A stretch of 7,212 nt of DNA from Opitutales bacterium UBA7389. Its GTDB lineage: Bacteria > Verrucomicrobiota > Verrucomicrobiia > Opitutales > Opitutaceae. The translations under genes and the position numbers were made by a program. Positions 1 through 6,700 of the stretch are shown here, piece after piece. Within the stretch, counting starts at the first letter, position 1, and each line of letters starts with the position of its first letter. Under the pieces are notes generated by a model that was not told the origin of the DNA, did no database searches, and saw only the letters and a list, made by a program, of their open reading frames with translations. The stretch lies in contig DKNL01000324.1 of NCBI GenBank assembly GCA_002474325.1, positions 1 through 7,212 on the forward strand, in the 5' to 3' direction.

Positions 1-3
1 CCC

Positions 4-1296
4 ATGCCAGATACATCATCGCTTACCGTACTCGTCGTTGGCTCCGGAGGCCGCGAACACACTTTAGCTCATGCTTGCGTCAACAGCCCGCTCGTCGCCC
101 AGACAATTGTCGCTCCTGGAAATCCCGGCATGGCTACCGAAGATTGCCGTTGCGTAAATATCGCAGCCGATGACATCGACGGCTTGCTGGAGCTGGCCCA
201 AAGCGAGAGAATCGATTTCGTCATAGTAGGTCCGGAAGTGCCCCTTTGCCTGGGACTTGTTGATCGATTGAATGAGCTAGGTGTCTTAGCCTATGGCCCC
301 ACATCGGACGGAGCTCGTTTCGAGGGCAGCAAAATCTATACGAAGGAATTACTATTCAAGTACAAAATTCCCACCGGAGCGGCGGCCTCCTTCGATGATG
401 CTAGAGCCGCCATCGAGTACCTCCGTACCGCTAGCTATCCAATAGTCATAAAGGCTGATGGGCTGGCGGCCGGGAAAGGGGTTATTATAGCCGAGGACCA
501 CGAAACGGCCAGAAAAACGGTAAGCGATATGATCGACGGTGGAGTATTTGGCGACAGCGGAAAGAACGTGCTCATCGAAGAATGCCTGTTTGGAGAGGAA
601 ACGTCGATTCACGCCATTGTATCCGGGAAGGACTATAAAATCTTGCCCACAAGCCAGGATCACAAACAGATCGATGAGGGTGACACCGGTCCGAACACGG
701 GAGGAATGGGGGCCTATTCTCCAGCAGACCTGATCGACGACGCCATGATGCAGCGGATCGAGGCGGAGATTGTGAAACCCAGTGTAGACGCAATCGCTGC
801 CGAAGGAATCGACTACAGAGGCACGCTTTTTATCGGTTTAATGATGACCACCAGCGGACCTAAAGTGCTAGAATTCAACACTCGATTCGGCGATCCCGAA
901 ACCCAAGTGTTGATAACCCGTCTGGAAACCGATCCTGTTGCCCTAATGCTAGCGACTGCCAAAAGCGAGCTCGACCAAATTGATGTGAAGGTAAAAAATG
1001 AATACGCTATGGTTGTTGTCCTCGCCTCAGATGGCTACCCCGGAAGCTACCCCAAAGGGGAAGTCATATCTTTTCCCGATCATTTAGGGGATAATGAGCT
1101 AATTTTCCATGCTGGAACCAAGCAAAACGAAAACGGGGAGGTCGTCACTAATGGCGGAAGAGTTTTGGGTGTGACCGCCTTGGGATCGAGCCTTCAAGAA
1201 GCGGGCGAAAGAGCCTACGCAATTTGCGACAAGGTTAACTTTTCATCGAAGTACCTTCGCCGCGACATCGGGGCCAAGGAATTGAATCGGGCCTAA
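4..1296 (+). CDS. purD: Phosphoribosylamine--glycine ligase (GAR synthetase)
   Basis: This enzyme joins 5-phosphoribosylamine and glycine with ATP hydrolysis to form glycinamide ribonucleotide, the second step of cytoplasmic de novo purine synthesis. The 430 residues match the usual family length and show all three parts. The N-terminal domain carries VVGSGGREH (residues 11-19), PGNPGMA (38-44) and VGPEVPL (75-81). The ATP-grasp domain carries KADGLAAGKG (150-159), PNTGGMGAYSP (from 230) and EFNTRFGDPE (290-299), where the Glu and Asn are the expected metal ligands. The C-terminal domain ends with the usual RRDIG near residue 420. The ATG at 4 leaves eight residues before the first beta strand, as is normal for PurD. 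Only three upstream bases are visible, so the ribosome binding site and promoter cannot be judged. The gene is intact and converges on the methyltransferase gene; no other purine gene is in view. Confidence 0.98.
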   Translation: MPDTSSLTVLVVGSGGREHTLAHACVNSPLVAQTIVAPGNPGMATEDCRCVNIAADDIDGLLELAQSERIDFVIVGPEVPLCLGLVDRLNELGVLAYGPTSDGARFEGSKIYTKELLFKYKIPTGAAASFDDARAAIEYLRTASYPIVIKADGLAAGKGVIIAEDHETARKTVSDMIDGGVFGDSGKNVLIEECLFGEETSIHAIVSGKDYKILPTSQDHKQIDEGDTGPNTGGMGAYSPADLIDDAMMQRIEAEIVKPSVDAIAAEGIDYRGTLFIGLMMTTSGPKVLEFNTRFGDPETQVLITRLETDPVALMLATAKSELDQIDVKVKNEYAMVVVLASDGYPGSYPKGEVISFPDHLGDNELIFHAGTKQNENGEVVTNGGRVLGVTALGSSLQEAGERAYAICDKVNFSSKYLRRDIGAKELNRA

Positions 1297-1317
1297 AGAA
1301 CACCAATATATTATCGG

Positions 1318-1337
1318 GAGCGGGTGCTTTCACGCTC
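1318..1337 (+). terminator. Weak stem-loop after purD, possible terminator
   Basis: About 21 bases after the purD stop, GAGC (1318-1321) can pair with GCTC (1334-1337) and GTG (1324-1326) with CAC (1331-1333), leaving a two-base bulge and a CTTT loop. No run of T follows, so this is not a classic intrinsic terminator. It is the best-placed hairpin for ending purD transcription, but it could be chance. Confidence 0.2.
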
Positions 1338-1416
1338 ATGCAATACGACGGAGGGACAAACCTTGCACCCACAAATAGTAACTCGTACTTCCGACCCGCG
1401 TTTCTAATATCGTGAA

Positions 1417-1435
1417 CATAGGCAAGATGCCTGTG
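1417..1435. repeat. REP-like palindrome between converging genes
   Basis: CATAGGCA (1417-1424), an AGA loop and TGCCTGTG (1428-1435) form an 8-bp stem with one T-G wobble; it is followed by CTACC. The core AGGCAAGATGCCT resembles short intergenic palindromes that I recall as dispersed in Opitutae-type Verrucomicrobiota genomes. That link is from memory and only one copy lies in this window. It sits between the 3' ends of purD and the methyltransferase gene, a common place for REP elements. It could instead act as a weak two-way terminator. Confidence 0.35.
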
Positions 1436-1464
1436 CTACCTTTAATCCCCGATCACCCGCTACC

Positions 1465-1488
1465 CAAGCTGCTCAATCGGTCAGCTTG
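1465..1488. terminator. Inverted repeat over the methyltransferase stop codon
   Basis: CAAGCTG (1465-1471) and CAGCTTG (1482-1488) form a perfect 7-bp stem around a 10-base loop that contains the minus-strand TGA (1473-1475). No T run follows on either strand. It may help end transcription of the methyltransferase gene or protect the mRNA end, but the evidence is only the symmetry. Confidence 0.2.
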
Positions 1489-2297
1489 AACAGGAAGAAC
1501 TCGTATTTCTTGGCTGCCGCAAACTTGTCCGGGTCCAGTAAAACGCGCTGGGACATAGCCTTCTCATATTTGCCGTGACCGAACCAGCAAACTATCTTCC
1601 AGAGAAATGGATTCCGTTGCCGAAATTTTTCCGTGATAATATCCGCTCCCAGGAGAATCTTGTCGGCCCAATCGCTGGCGATTTCTAGGGATTTGCGAAT
1701 GTCGGGAGTGATATCGCGCCGCGAAACGATCTCAAACGGGCTAGACTCCGCCACCCGCAGAAATACGTTGTAGTCATGGCCGCTTTTGGACAGCTCACCT
1801 GCGTCCTGATCAACGACGAAGTAATCGCATATCATCAAGTACCCCCCTGGGTTCAAGAGCTTTTGCGACATTTCGAAAATCTTATCAATTGGTATGTACT
1901 GGCAGGACTCGCTCATAATGACGAGATCGTATCCATCATCCAAATTCGAATCTTCGAACTTGGTGAAGTGGAAAGGAGCATCGACCTTCTCCGCGAACAC
2001 CGCCTTTTGGTTAATGTCCGGTGAAAGGCCTTCGACTAAATAGCCCTTCTTCTTGAGATTCAAGCAAAGCTCGCCAGTGCCGCATCCAACATCCAGAATC
2101 CGCTCAATTCCTTCGGGCACGTTTTCGATCAGAAAGTCTTCGTAACGTTTTTGGGCCGCCTGCAAAGCCTCCATCGTTAGTGGATCGTCGGGCGACCACA
2201 TTCCGTAATGCAATCGCTCTAGGCCTAGAACGTCGCGATAAAAGCGAAGAGCGCGATCATTCTTCGCTTTTTCTGTTGCGGGTTCGCTAGAGATCAT
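1473..2297 (-). CDS. Class I SAM-dependent methyltransferase, substrate unknown
   Basis: A 274-residue cytoplasmic protein that should transfer a methyl group from S-adenosylmethionine. The Rossmann-fold core is clear. Motif I is ILDVGCGTGE (residues 67-76), with an acidic residue in the second strand region (GLSPD, 90-94). The motif II/III area is YDLVIMSESCQYI (123-135), followed by LLNPGGYLMICDYF (147-160), the usual strand 5 loop. Before the core lies a segment with RLHYGMW (28-34), a pattern seen in tocopherol- and small-molecule-type methyltransferases that helps cover the active site. After the core come about 110 residues rich in aromatic and hydrophobic residues, ending in YEFFLFKL, which probably form the substrate cap. 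I see no signal peptide or membrane segment. The ATG at 2297 has no Shine-Dalgarno sequence (CCAATTAATTCCTT precedes it). The gene stands alone between purD and divergent parE, so context does not reveal the substrate. The fold assignment is firm; any specific reaction would be a guess. Confidence 0.9.
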   Translation of the reverse strand: MISSEPATEKAKNDRALRFYRDVLGLERLHYGMWSPDDPLTMEALQAAQKRYEDFLIENVPEGIERILDVGCGTGELCLNLKKKGYLVEGLSPDINQKAVFAEKVDAPFHFTKFEDSNLDDGYDLVIMSESCQYIPIDKIFEMSQKLLNPGGYLMICDYFVVDQDAGELSKSGHDYNVFLRVAESSPFEIVSRRDITPDIRKSLEIASDWADKILLGADIITEKFRQRNPFLWKIVCWFGHGKYEKAMSQRVLLDPDKFAAAKKYEFFLFKLTD

Positions 2298-2434
2298 AAG
2301 GAATTAATTGGAGCGACCGCTAGCCAACGGGGAGATAAAATTTTGTAAAGAGAATTCTCTGACGCCTAGTTACCGCAACCTGACCGGATTACCGCTTGAT
2401 TTCATAGCTACGTGTTATTGCAATCGAAACAGAG
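2298..2434. promoter_or_regulatory. Divergent promoter region, methyltransferase / parE-parC
   Basis: This 137-bp gap separates two divergent starts and must hold or adjoin both promoters. It has an AT-rich patch (AAAATTTTGTAAAG, 2337-2350) and the 12-bp palindrome listed separately. On the plus strand TTGATT (2396-2401), a 17-base spacer and TGCAAT (2419-2424) give a 4/6 plus 4/6 sigma70-like match, but the predicted transcript would start only a few bases before the parE ATG, so this is doubtful. No good minus-strand promoter stands out. Confidence 0.4.
2349..2360. promoter_or_regulatory. Perfect 12-bp palindrome, possible operator
   Basis: AGAGAATTCTCT is fully self-complementary and lies almost midway between the methyltransferase ATG and the parE ATG. 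Its position in a divergent intergenic region suits a binding site for a dimeric regulator that could affect either gene. No second copy was noticed and no known operator consensus is matched, so the role is inferred from position and symmetry only. Confidence 0.3.
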
Positions 2435-4282
2435 ATGGCGGTAACGAAATATACTGAATCGAGCATCAAGTCACTTAGTCCCCGGGAACACATTCGGCTC
2501 CGCCCCGGTATGTACATTGGGAAACTAGGAAGCGGAACCTCCGAAGACGATGGGATCTACGTTCTTCTAAAGGAAATAATCGATAATTCCATCGACGAGC
2601 ACTCCAGTGGACATGGGAAACGCATCGACGTCACCATTGGAGACAAGGTCATGGCCATTCGTGATTTTGGGCGCGGCATTCCATTAGGCAAAGTCGTAGA
2701 TTGTGTTTCCAAGATCAATACAGGCGCCAAATACGATAGCGAAACCTTTCAAAAGAGTGTAGGGCTCAACGGAGTCGGCACCAAGGCGGTTAATGCCCTC
2801 TCGAGCTATTTCATGGTCGAGTCCTATCGGGATTCCAAAATGAAGCAGGCCATATTCAAGGAAGGGGAAATCGAGTCGGAAAGCCGGCAAATCAAAACCG
2901 ATGAGAAAGACGGAACCTACGTCGAATTCACTCCGGATCAAAGCATTTTCAAGGCCTTCGGCTATCAGTTGGCATACGTGGAAACCATGCTTTGGAATTA
3001 CGCCTATCTCAATACCGGCCTCACGCTTTCATTGAATGGAAAGACTTTCCGGTCCGAGAATGGTCTTCAAGACCTTCTAGAGAATAAACTCTCCGGCGAT
3101 ATCCTATACCCGATTATTCACTTGCAAGGCGAGGATATCGAGGTCGCCATGACCCACGGTACTCACTACGGCGAGGAATACTTTTCCTTTGTCAACGGGC
3201 AGCATACCACGATGGGAGGGACGCAACAGGCCGCATTCCGAGAGGCCATAGTCAAAACCATACGCGAATTCTTCAAGAAGGATTACGACGCTTCCGACAT
3301 TAGGACATCTATAGTATCCTCTATTTCTATACGCGTCCAGGAACCCGTTTTCGAAAGCCAAACGAAAACCAAGCTTGGTTCCCAAAATATGGGTCCAAAA
3401 GGGCCTACGATCCGGAATTACATCAATAACTTCATCAAAAAGGAGCTAGACCTCCACCTCCACCAGTTTCCGGAAACGGCGAAGGCTATTCAACAGAAGA
3501 TCATTGCCAGCGAGAAGGAGCGGAAAGAACTCTCAGGCATTCGCAAGCTCGCCCGGGAAAAAGCCAAGAAAGTCAACCTTCACAACAAGAAGCTGCGCGA
3601 CTGCAGGGCCCATTTCAACACGAAGCACAAGCAAGCAACCGAATCTACCCTCTTTATTGTCGAGGGCGATTCCGCTGGGGGATCCATCACGAAAACCCGC
3701 GATGTAAACACTCAGGCGGTTTTCAGTTTAAAGGGGAAGCCTCTTAACACCTTTGGCCTGAGCAAGAAGATTGTGTATCAAAACGATGAATTCAATTGCC
3801 TGCAGAGTGCTCTGGACATCGAGGAAGGTTTGGATACATTACGGTACAACAAGGTCGTGATCGCGACGGATGCGGATGTTGATGGTATGCATATCCGATT
3901 GCTTCTGATCACCTTCTTTCTGCAATTCTTCCCTGACCTCATTCGCCAAGGACACCTGTATATTCTTCAAACGCCGCTATTCAGGGTTAGGACCAAGATG
4001 GAAACCAGATACTGTCACTCCGAGAAGGAGAAGGACGAGGCCGTCGAATCGATGGGTAAAGGCGTGGAGATCACCCGTTTCAAAGGCCTCGGAGAAGCTT
4101 CGCCGGATGAGTTCGCCACGTTCATCGGATCCGACATGAAACTCGAACCGGTAACGATTAGCCACTTACACAATGTAGACGATCTTTTGTCGTTCTATAT
4201 GGGTAAGAACACGCCGGAGAGGCAGGGATTCATAATCGAAAACCTGCATGTGGACAAAGATCTTCTTCAAGCAGCTTCCTAA
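2435..4282 (+). CDS. parE: DNA topoisomerase IV subunit B (type IIA, ATPase subunit)
   Basis: The ATPase and TOPRIM subunit of a type IIA topoisomerase, acting with ParC to separate linked daughter chromosomes. The N-terminal GHKL ATPase has KEIIDNSIDE with the catalytic Glu47 and Mg-binding Asn51, DFGRGIP (77-83), and the ATP-lid motif GLNGVGTKA (110-118). The transducer domain carries the QTK loop (309-311), whose Lys contacts the gamma phosphate. The TOPRIM domain has EGDSAGG (410-416) and DADVDG (479-484), supplying the metal ligands Glu410, Asp479 and Asp481, then RFKGLGE (from 548) near the end. At 615 residues it is compact, like Bacteroidota and chlamydial ParE, and lacks the large insertion found in the TOPRIM region of enterobacterial GyrB. 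The ATG at 2435 gives the normal MAxxxYTE-type beginning; upstream is AAACAGAG, a poor Shine-Dalgarno. parC follows after 24 bp, so the two are surely co-transcribed. A gyrB identity is less likely because the partner subunit lacks a GyrA box. Confidence 0.95.
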   Translation: MAVTKYTESSIKSLSPREHIRLRPGMYIGKLGSGTSEDDGIYVLLKEIIDNSIDEHSSGHGKRIDVTIGDKVMAIRDFGRGIPLGKVVDCVSKINTGAKYDSETFQKSVGLNGVGTKAVNALSSYFMVESYRDSKMKQAIFKEGEIESESRQIKTDEKDGTYVEFTPDQSIFKAFGYQLAYVETMLWNYAYLNTGLTLSLNGKTFRSENGLQDLLENKLSGDILYPIIHLQGEDIEVAMTHGTHYGEEYFSFVNGQHTTMGGTQQAAFREAIVKTIREFFKKDYDASDIRTSIVSSISIRVQEPVFESQTKTKLGSQNMGPKGPTIRNYINNFIKKELDLHLHQFPETAKAIQQKIIASEKERKELSGIRKLAREKAKKVNLHNKKLRDCRAHFNTKHKQATESTLFIVEGDSAGGSITKTRDVNTQAVFSLKGKPLNTFGLSKKIVYQNDEFNCLQSALDIEEGLDTLRYNKVVIATDADVDGMHIRLLLITFFLQFFPDLIRQGHLYILQTPLFRVRTKMETRYCHSEKEKDEAVESMGKGVEITRFKGLGEASPDEFATFIGSDMKLEPVTISHLHNVDDLLSFYMGKNTPERQGFIIENLHVDKDLLQAAS

Positions 4283-4306
4283 TGCAGCCATCGCGACCTT
4301 TCGCTA

Positions 4307-6364
4307 ATGAGTCCACGTAAAAGGCAAAAGCAAAACACTCAGAAGACATTCGACTTCAAGGATTCCGAAAACGGGAATGACCCAGCGGATACCAAAACCG
4401 ATTATTACGGAAACGAAAAGGCCCCGCTGGCTCGATCGTACAAGAATTGGTTCCTCGAGTACGCCTCGTACGTCATTCTCGACCGGGCCGTTCCCGCTCT
4501 CGTGGATGGGCTTAAACCCGTTCAGCGGCGCATACTTCACGCTCTGAAAGAACTAGACGACGGCCGCTATAATAAAGTAGCCAACATTGTCGGGCACAGC
4601 ATGCGATACCACCCTCACGGCGACGCGAGTATCTACTCAGCTATGGTGGGCATGGGGCAGCGCAATCTCCTGATCGATACGCAGGGAAACTGGGGAAACA
4701 CCCTAACCGGAGATGGTGCTGCGGCCGCCCGCTATATCGAAGCACGGCTCTCTCCTTTCGCCCGCGACGTCATATTCAATCCCAAGACTACTATTTGGCA
4801 GGCCTCATACGATGGCAGAAACAAAGAACCCCTACACCTGCCAGCGAAGTTCCCGCTCCTGCTGGCCGAGGGTTGCGAAGGCATTGCAGTCGGACTCGCC
4901 TGCAAAATTCTGCCTCACAATTTCAACGAAATCATTGAAGCGGCGATCGCCTATCTGCAGAAGAAGGACTTCGAGTTGTATCCAGACTTCGATACCAAGG
5001 GAGTGGTGGATGTATCTAATTATAATGACGGTTTGAAAGGCGGAAGACTATTGGTCCGAGCCGTGTTTGAAAAGGTTTCCAAATATCAATTATCCGTTAA
5101 GGAAATCCCTTTCGGCACGACGACATCCTCGGTGATCGACTCCATACTCTCTGCGAATAGCAAAGGGAAAGTTAAGATAAAGAAGATCGAGGACAATACG
5201 TCCGAGGAAGCGGAAATCCTAATCACCCTGCCCACTGGGGCCGACGCGGAAGCCACGATCGACGCCCTTTACGTATTCACGGACTGCCAGGTATCCATTT
5301 CCCCAAACGCCTGTGTAATTTACAACGAACAGCCGGAATTCATCGGCATAAAAGAGATTCTCAAACGCTCCACGGATAACATTCGCGCCCTTCTCAAAAG
5401 GGAGCTCGAGATCAAGCTGGCCGAGCTAGAGGAAAAGTGGCATTTCGATTCGTTGGAGCGGATATTTATCGAAAGACGCATTTACCGTCTTATCGAGGAA
5501 TGCGAAACTTGGGAAGCGGTAATTTCGGAAATCCACAAAGGGCTGAGACCCTACAAGAAGCTCTTAAAGCAAAAAGTGACGGATGACGATGTTGCACGCC
5601 TCACGGAAATCCGTATCAAACGGATTTCCAAGTACAATTCCTTCAAGGCCGACGAAGTCATCAAAGCGACCGAGGAAGAAATCCAGGCAACTAAACGTTC
5701 GCTCAAGCGATTGACTGTTTTCACAATCTCCTACCTAAAACAGCTGCTTAAAAAGCATGGAAAAGGACAAGAACGGAAGACTCGTATCGAAAGCTTCGAC
5801 ACAATCAAAGCTGCCGAAGTGGCACTTCCAACCGAGAAGCTCTATGTAAATAGGGAGAACGGTTTCATCGGAACGAGTCTGAAGCGCGATGAATTCGTAG
5901 GCGAGTGTACTCAACTCGACGATATAATTTGCTTTTGCGGTGATGGAACGTTCCGCGTATCCAGGGTAGCTGACAAGGTCTACATGGGTCAGGATATTCT
6001 TCATGTTGCCGTTTGGAAAAAAAGCGACGAAGAAACGATTTACGACATGATCTACCGAGATGGCCCGCGGGGAGATTCTTTCGTGAAACGGTTCCTGGTG
6101 GGAGGCGTCACCAGGGATAAGGTATACGATCTCACAAAGGGAACGCCGAAATCCAAAGTCCACTATTTCCGTGCTAATCCGGATGGAGCAACGCGACCCG
6201 TCATCATTCGACTAACGAGTTCTTCCAAAGCCCGAAACAAGGAATTCGAATACGACTTCGGGGAACTGGCGATCAAGGGTCGTGGATCCAACGGAAACCG
6301 GGTAACCAAGTACGCCATCAAGTCGGTCCGAGCCTTATTTGATACCGAGATGAAACGCCGCTGA
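4307..6364 (+). CDS. parC: DNA topoisomerase IV subunit A (cleavage subunit)
   Basis: The DNA-breaking subunit of topoisomerase IV, working as an A2B2 complex with the ParE encoded just upstream. A charged tail (about residues 1-40) precedes the winged-helix/tower region. DGLKPVQRR (67-75) is the hallmark start, HPHGDAS spans the quinolone region (Ala107 follows the Asp), and GAAAARYIEARLS holds the catalytic Arg142-Tyr143. Residues of about 350-500 are rich in charged helices, the coiled-coil dimer arms. The C-terminal domain begins near residue 505 (KLYVNRENGFIG from 511) and contains beta-pinwheel-like repeats. It is only about 180 residues long, so the 685-residue protein is shorter than Bacteroidota ParC of around 850-900. 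No canonical GyrA box is present; KGRGSNGN (657-664) is the nearest resemblance, which favours ParC over GyrA. The ATG at 4307 has no clear Shine-Dalgarno, so translation may be coupled to parE. No T-rich terminator hairpin is visible after the TGA. Confidence 0.95.
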   Translation: MSPRKRQKQNTQKTFDFKDSENGNDPADTKTDYYGNEKAPLARSYKNWFLEYASYVILDRAVPALVDGLKPVQRRILHALKELDDGRYNKVANIVGHSMRYHPHGDASIYSAMVGMGQRNLLIDTQGNWGNTLTGDGAAAARYIEARLSPFARDVIFNPKTTIWQASYDGRNKEPLHLPAKFPLLLAEGCEGIAVGLACKILPHNFNEIIEAAIAYLQKKDFELYPDFDTKGVVDVSNYNDGLKGGRLLVRAVFEKVSKYQLSVKEIPFGTTTSSVIDSILSANSKGKVKIKKIEDNTSEEAEILITLPTGADAEATIDALYVFTDCQVSISPNACVIYNEQPEFIGIKEILKRSTDNIRALLKRELEIKLAELEEKWHFDSLERIFIERRIYRLIEECETWEAVISEIHKGLRPYKKLLKQKVTDDDVARLTEIRIKRISKYNSFKADEVIKATEEEIQATKRSLKRLTVFTISYLKQLLKKHGKGQERKTRIESFDTIKAAEVALPTEKLYVNRENGFIGTSLKRDEFVGECTQLDDIICFCGDGTFRVSRVADKVYMGQDILHVAVWKKSDEETIYDMIYRDGPRGDSFVKRFLVGGVTRDKVYDLTKGTPKSKVHYFRANPDGATRPVIIRLTSSSKARNKEFEYDFGELAIKGRGSNGNRVTKYAIKSVRALFDTEMKRR

Positions 6365-6474
6365 GCAAGAGCTCGGACCAATTGGCGCTGAACCCGTAAA
6401 GGCCCTCTGCTTCGACAAAAAAGAAGCGTAGTGATGAGACATTTCGAGCAGAAACATGGGGGTTAGATCGAACT

Positions 6475-6700
6475 TCACCTTTCTTTAACTGTCGAAGAAC
6501 TTATGAGATTGGCGATAATGGCGATTACATGCCAAGGGTCGTATCTGAAGCCATGGTAAGCCTCGACGAGTACCTTCTTGATCGGGCCAGCCTGGAAAGC
6601 TACGCATTTTAAGGTTCAGCTCTGTCCGCGGCAATCTAGGCTTCAATAGCTCTTGAAGCACTAGTCCAGTTACAACTACAGGATCCCCCAAGACAAACTC
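6475..6700 (-). pseudogene. Possible decayed PIN-domain (VapC-like) gene remnant
   Basis: Directly after the metallopeptidase stop, in the same minus frame, the codons read LGDPVVVTGLVLQELL, which resembles the middle of PIN-domain ribonuclease toxins (a 'vvtglvlqEllqG' helix), then continue to a segment like MRSFPGW. From about 6597 a different minus frame reads GPIKKVLVEAYHGF and then HVIAIIANLI, ending at the TGA at 6475-6477. These could match the later PIN helices ('yveAArl', 'dalIAaiA'). Joining them needs a frameshift; the usual N-terminal catalytic Asp segment is absent, and the Asp before the 'IAaiA' helix is not conserved. The piece could therefore be a toxin-gene fragment truncated at its 5' end and frameshifted. 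The match is by eye over few residues, and chance open frames of this size are common. Confidence 0.28.
6636..6664. repeat. Imperfect inverted repeat, 11-bp stem with one bulge
   Basis: CTAG-GCTTCAA (6636-6646), a six-base loop TAGCTC, then TTGAAGC (6653-6659), a bulged A and CTAG (6661-6664) form a stem of 11 pairs. It lies about 40 bases past the metallopeptidase stop on the minus strand. That is the right place for a transcript end, but no T run follows in that direction. It also lies inside the possible PIN-domain remnant, so it may be incidental. Confidence 0.35.

Larger units (their letters stand above)
6365..6700. other. 336-bp intergenic region without an intact gene
   Basis: The region lies between the converging ends of parC and the metallopeptidase gene. 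No full-length gene, tRNA or strong terminator was found. GCTTC (6409-6413) and GAAGC (6423-6427) can pair around GACAAAAAA, but no T run follows on the plus strand. An imperfect 9-base tandem (TGGCGATAA then TGGCGATTA) lies near 6510-6527. The right two thirds, read on the minus strand, may hold a decayed PIN-domain gene, described separately, and a stem-loop at 6636-6664. Confidence 0.6.

Noticed and set aside
352..793. Open frames on both strands inside purD (about 64-103 codons)
   Set aside because: They lie wholly within a well-conserved purD frame and show no recognisable domain; they are shadows.
1776..2024. Plus-strand 82-codon frame opposite the methyltransferase gene
   Set aside because: It mirrors the conserved Rossmann-fold region on the other strand and has no family features.
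3504..3707. Plus-strand 67-codon frame inside parE
   Set aside because: It is out of frame with the intact topoisomerase gene and has the low-complexity Arg/Ser/Pro composition typical of a shadow frame.
5735..6163. Minus-strand 142-codon frame opposite the end of parC
   Set aside because: The plus strand encodes a conserved ParC C-terminal domain here; the antisense product has no recognisable domain.
2435..6364. Reading the pair as DNA gyrase (gyrB-gyrA)
   Set aside because: The A subunit has no canonical GyrA box and a short C-terminal domain, and both proteins follow the ParE/ParC pattern of Bacteroidota and related groups. Topoisomerase IV is the better call, though naming without a tree is not absolute.
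6409..6427. GCTTC/GAAGC hairpin after parC as a terminator
   Set aside because: The stem is only five pairs around a nine-base A-rich loop, and no T run follows on the plus strand.
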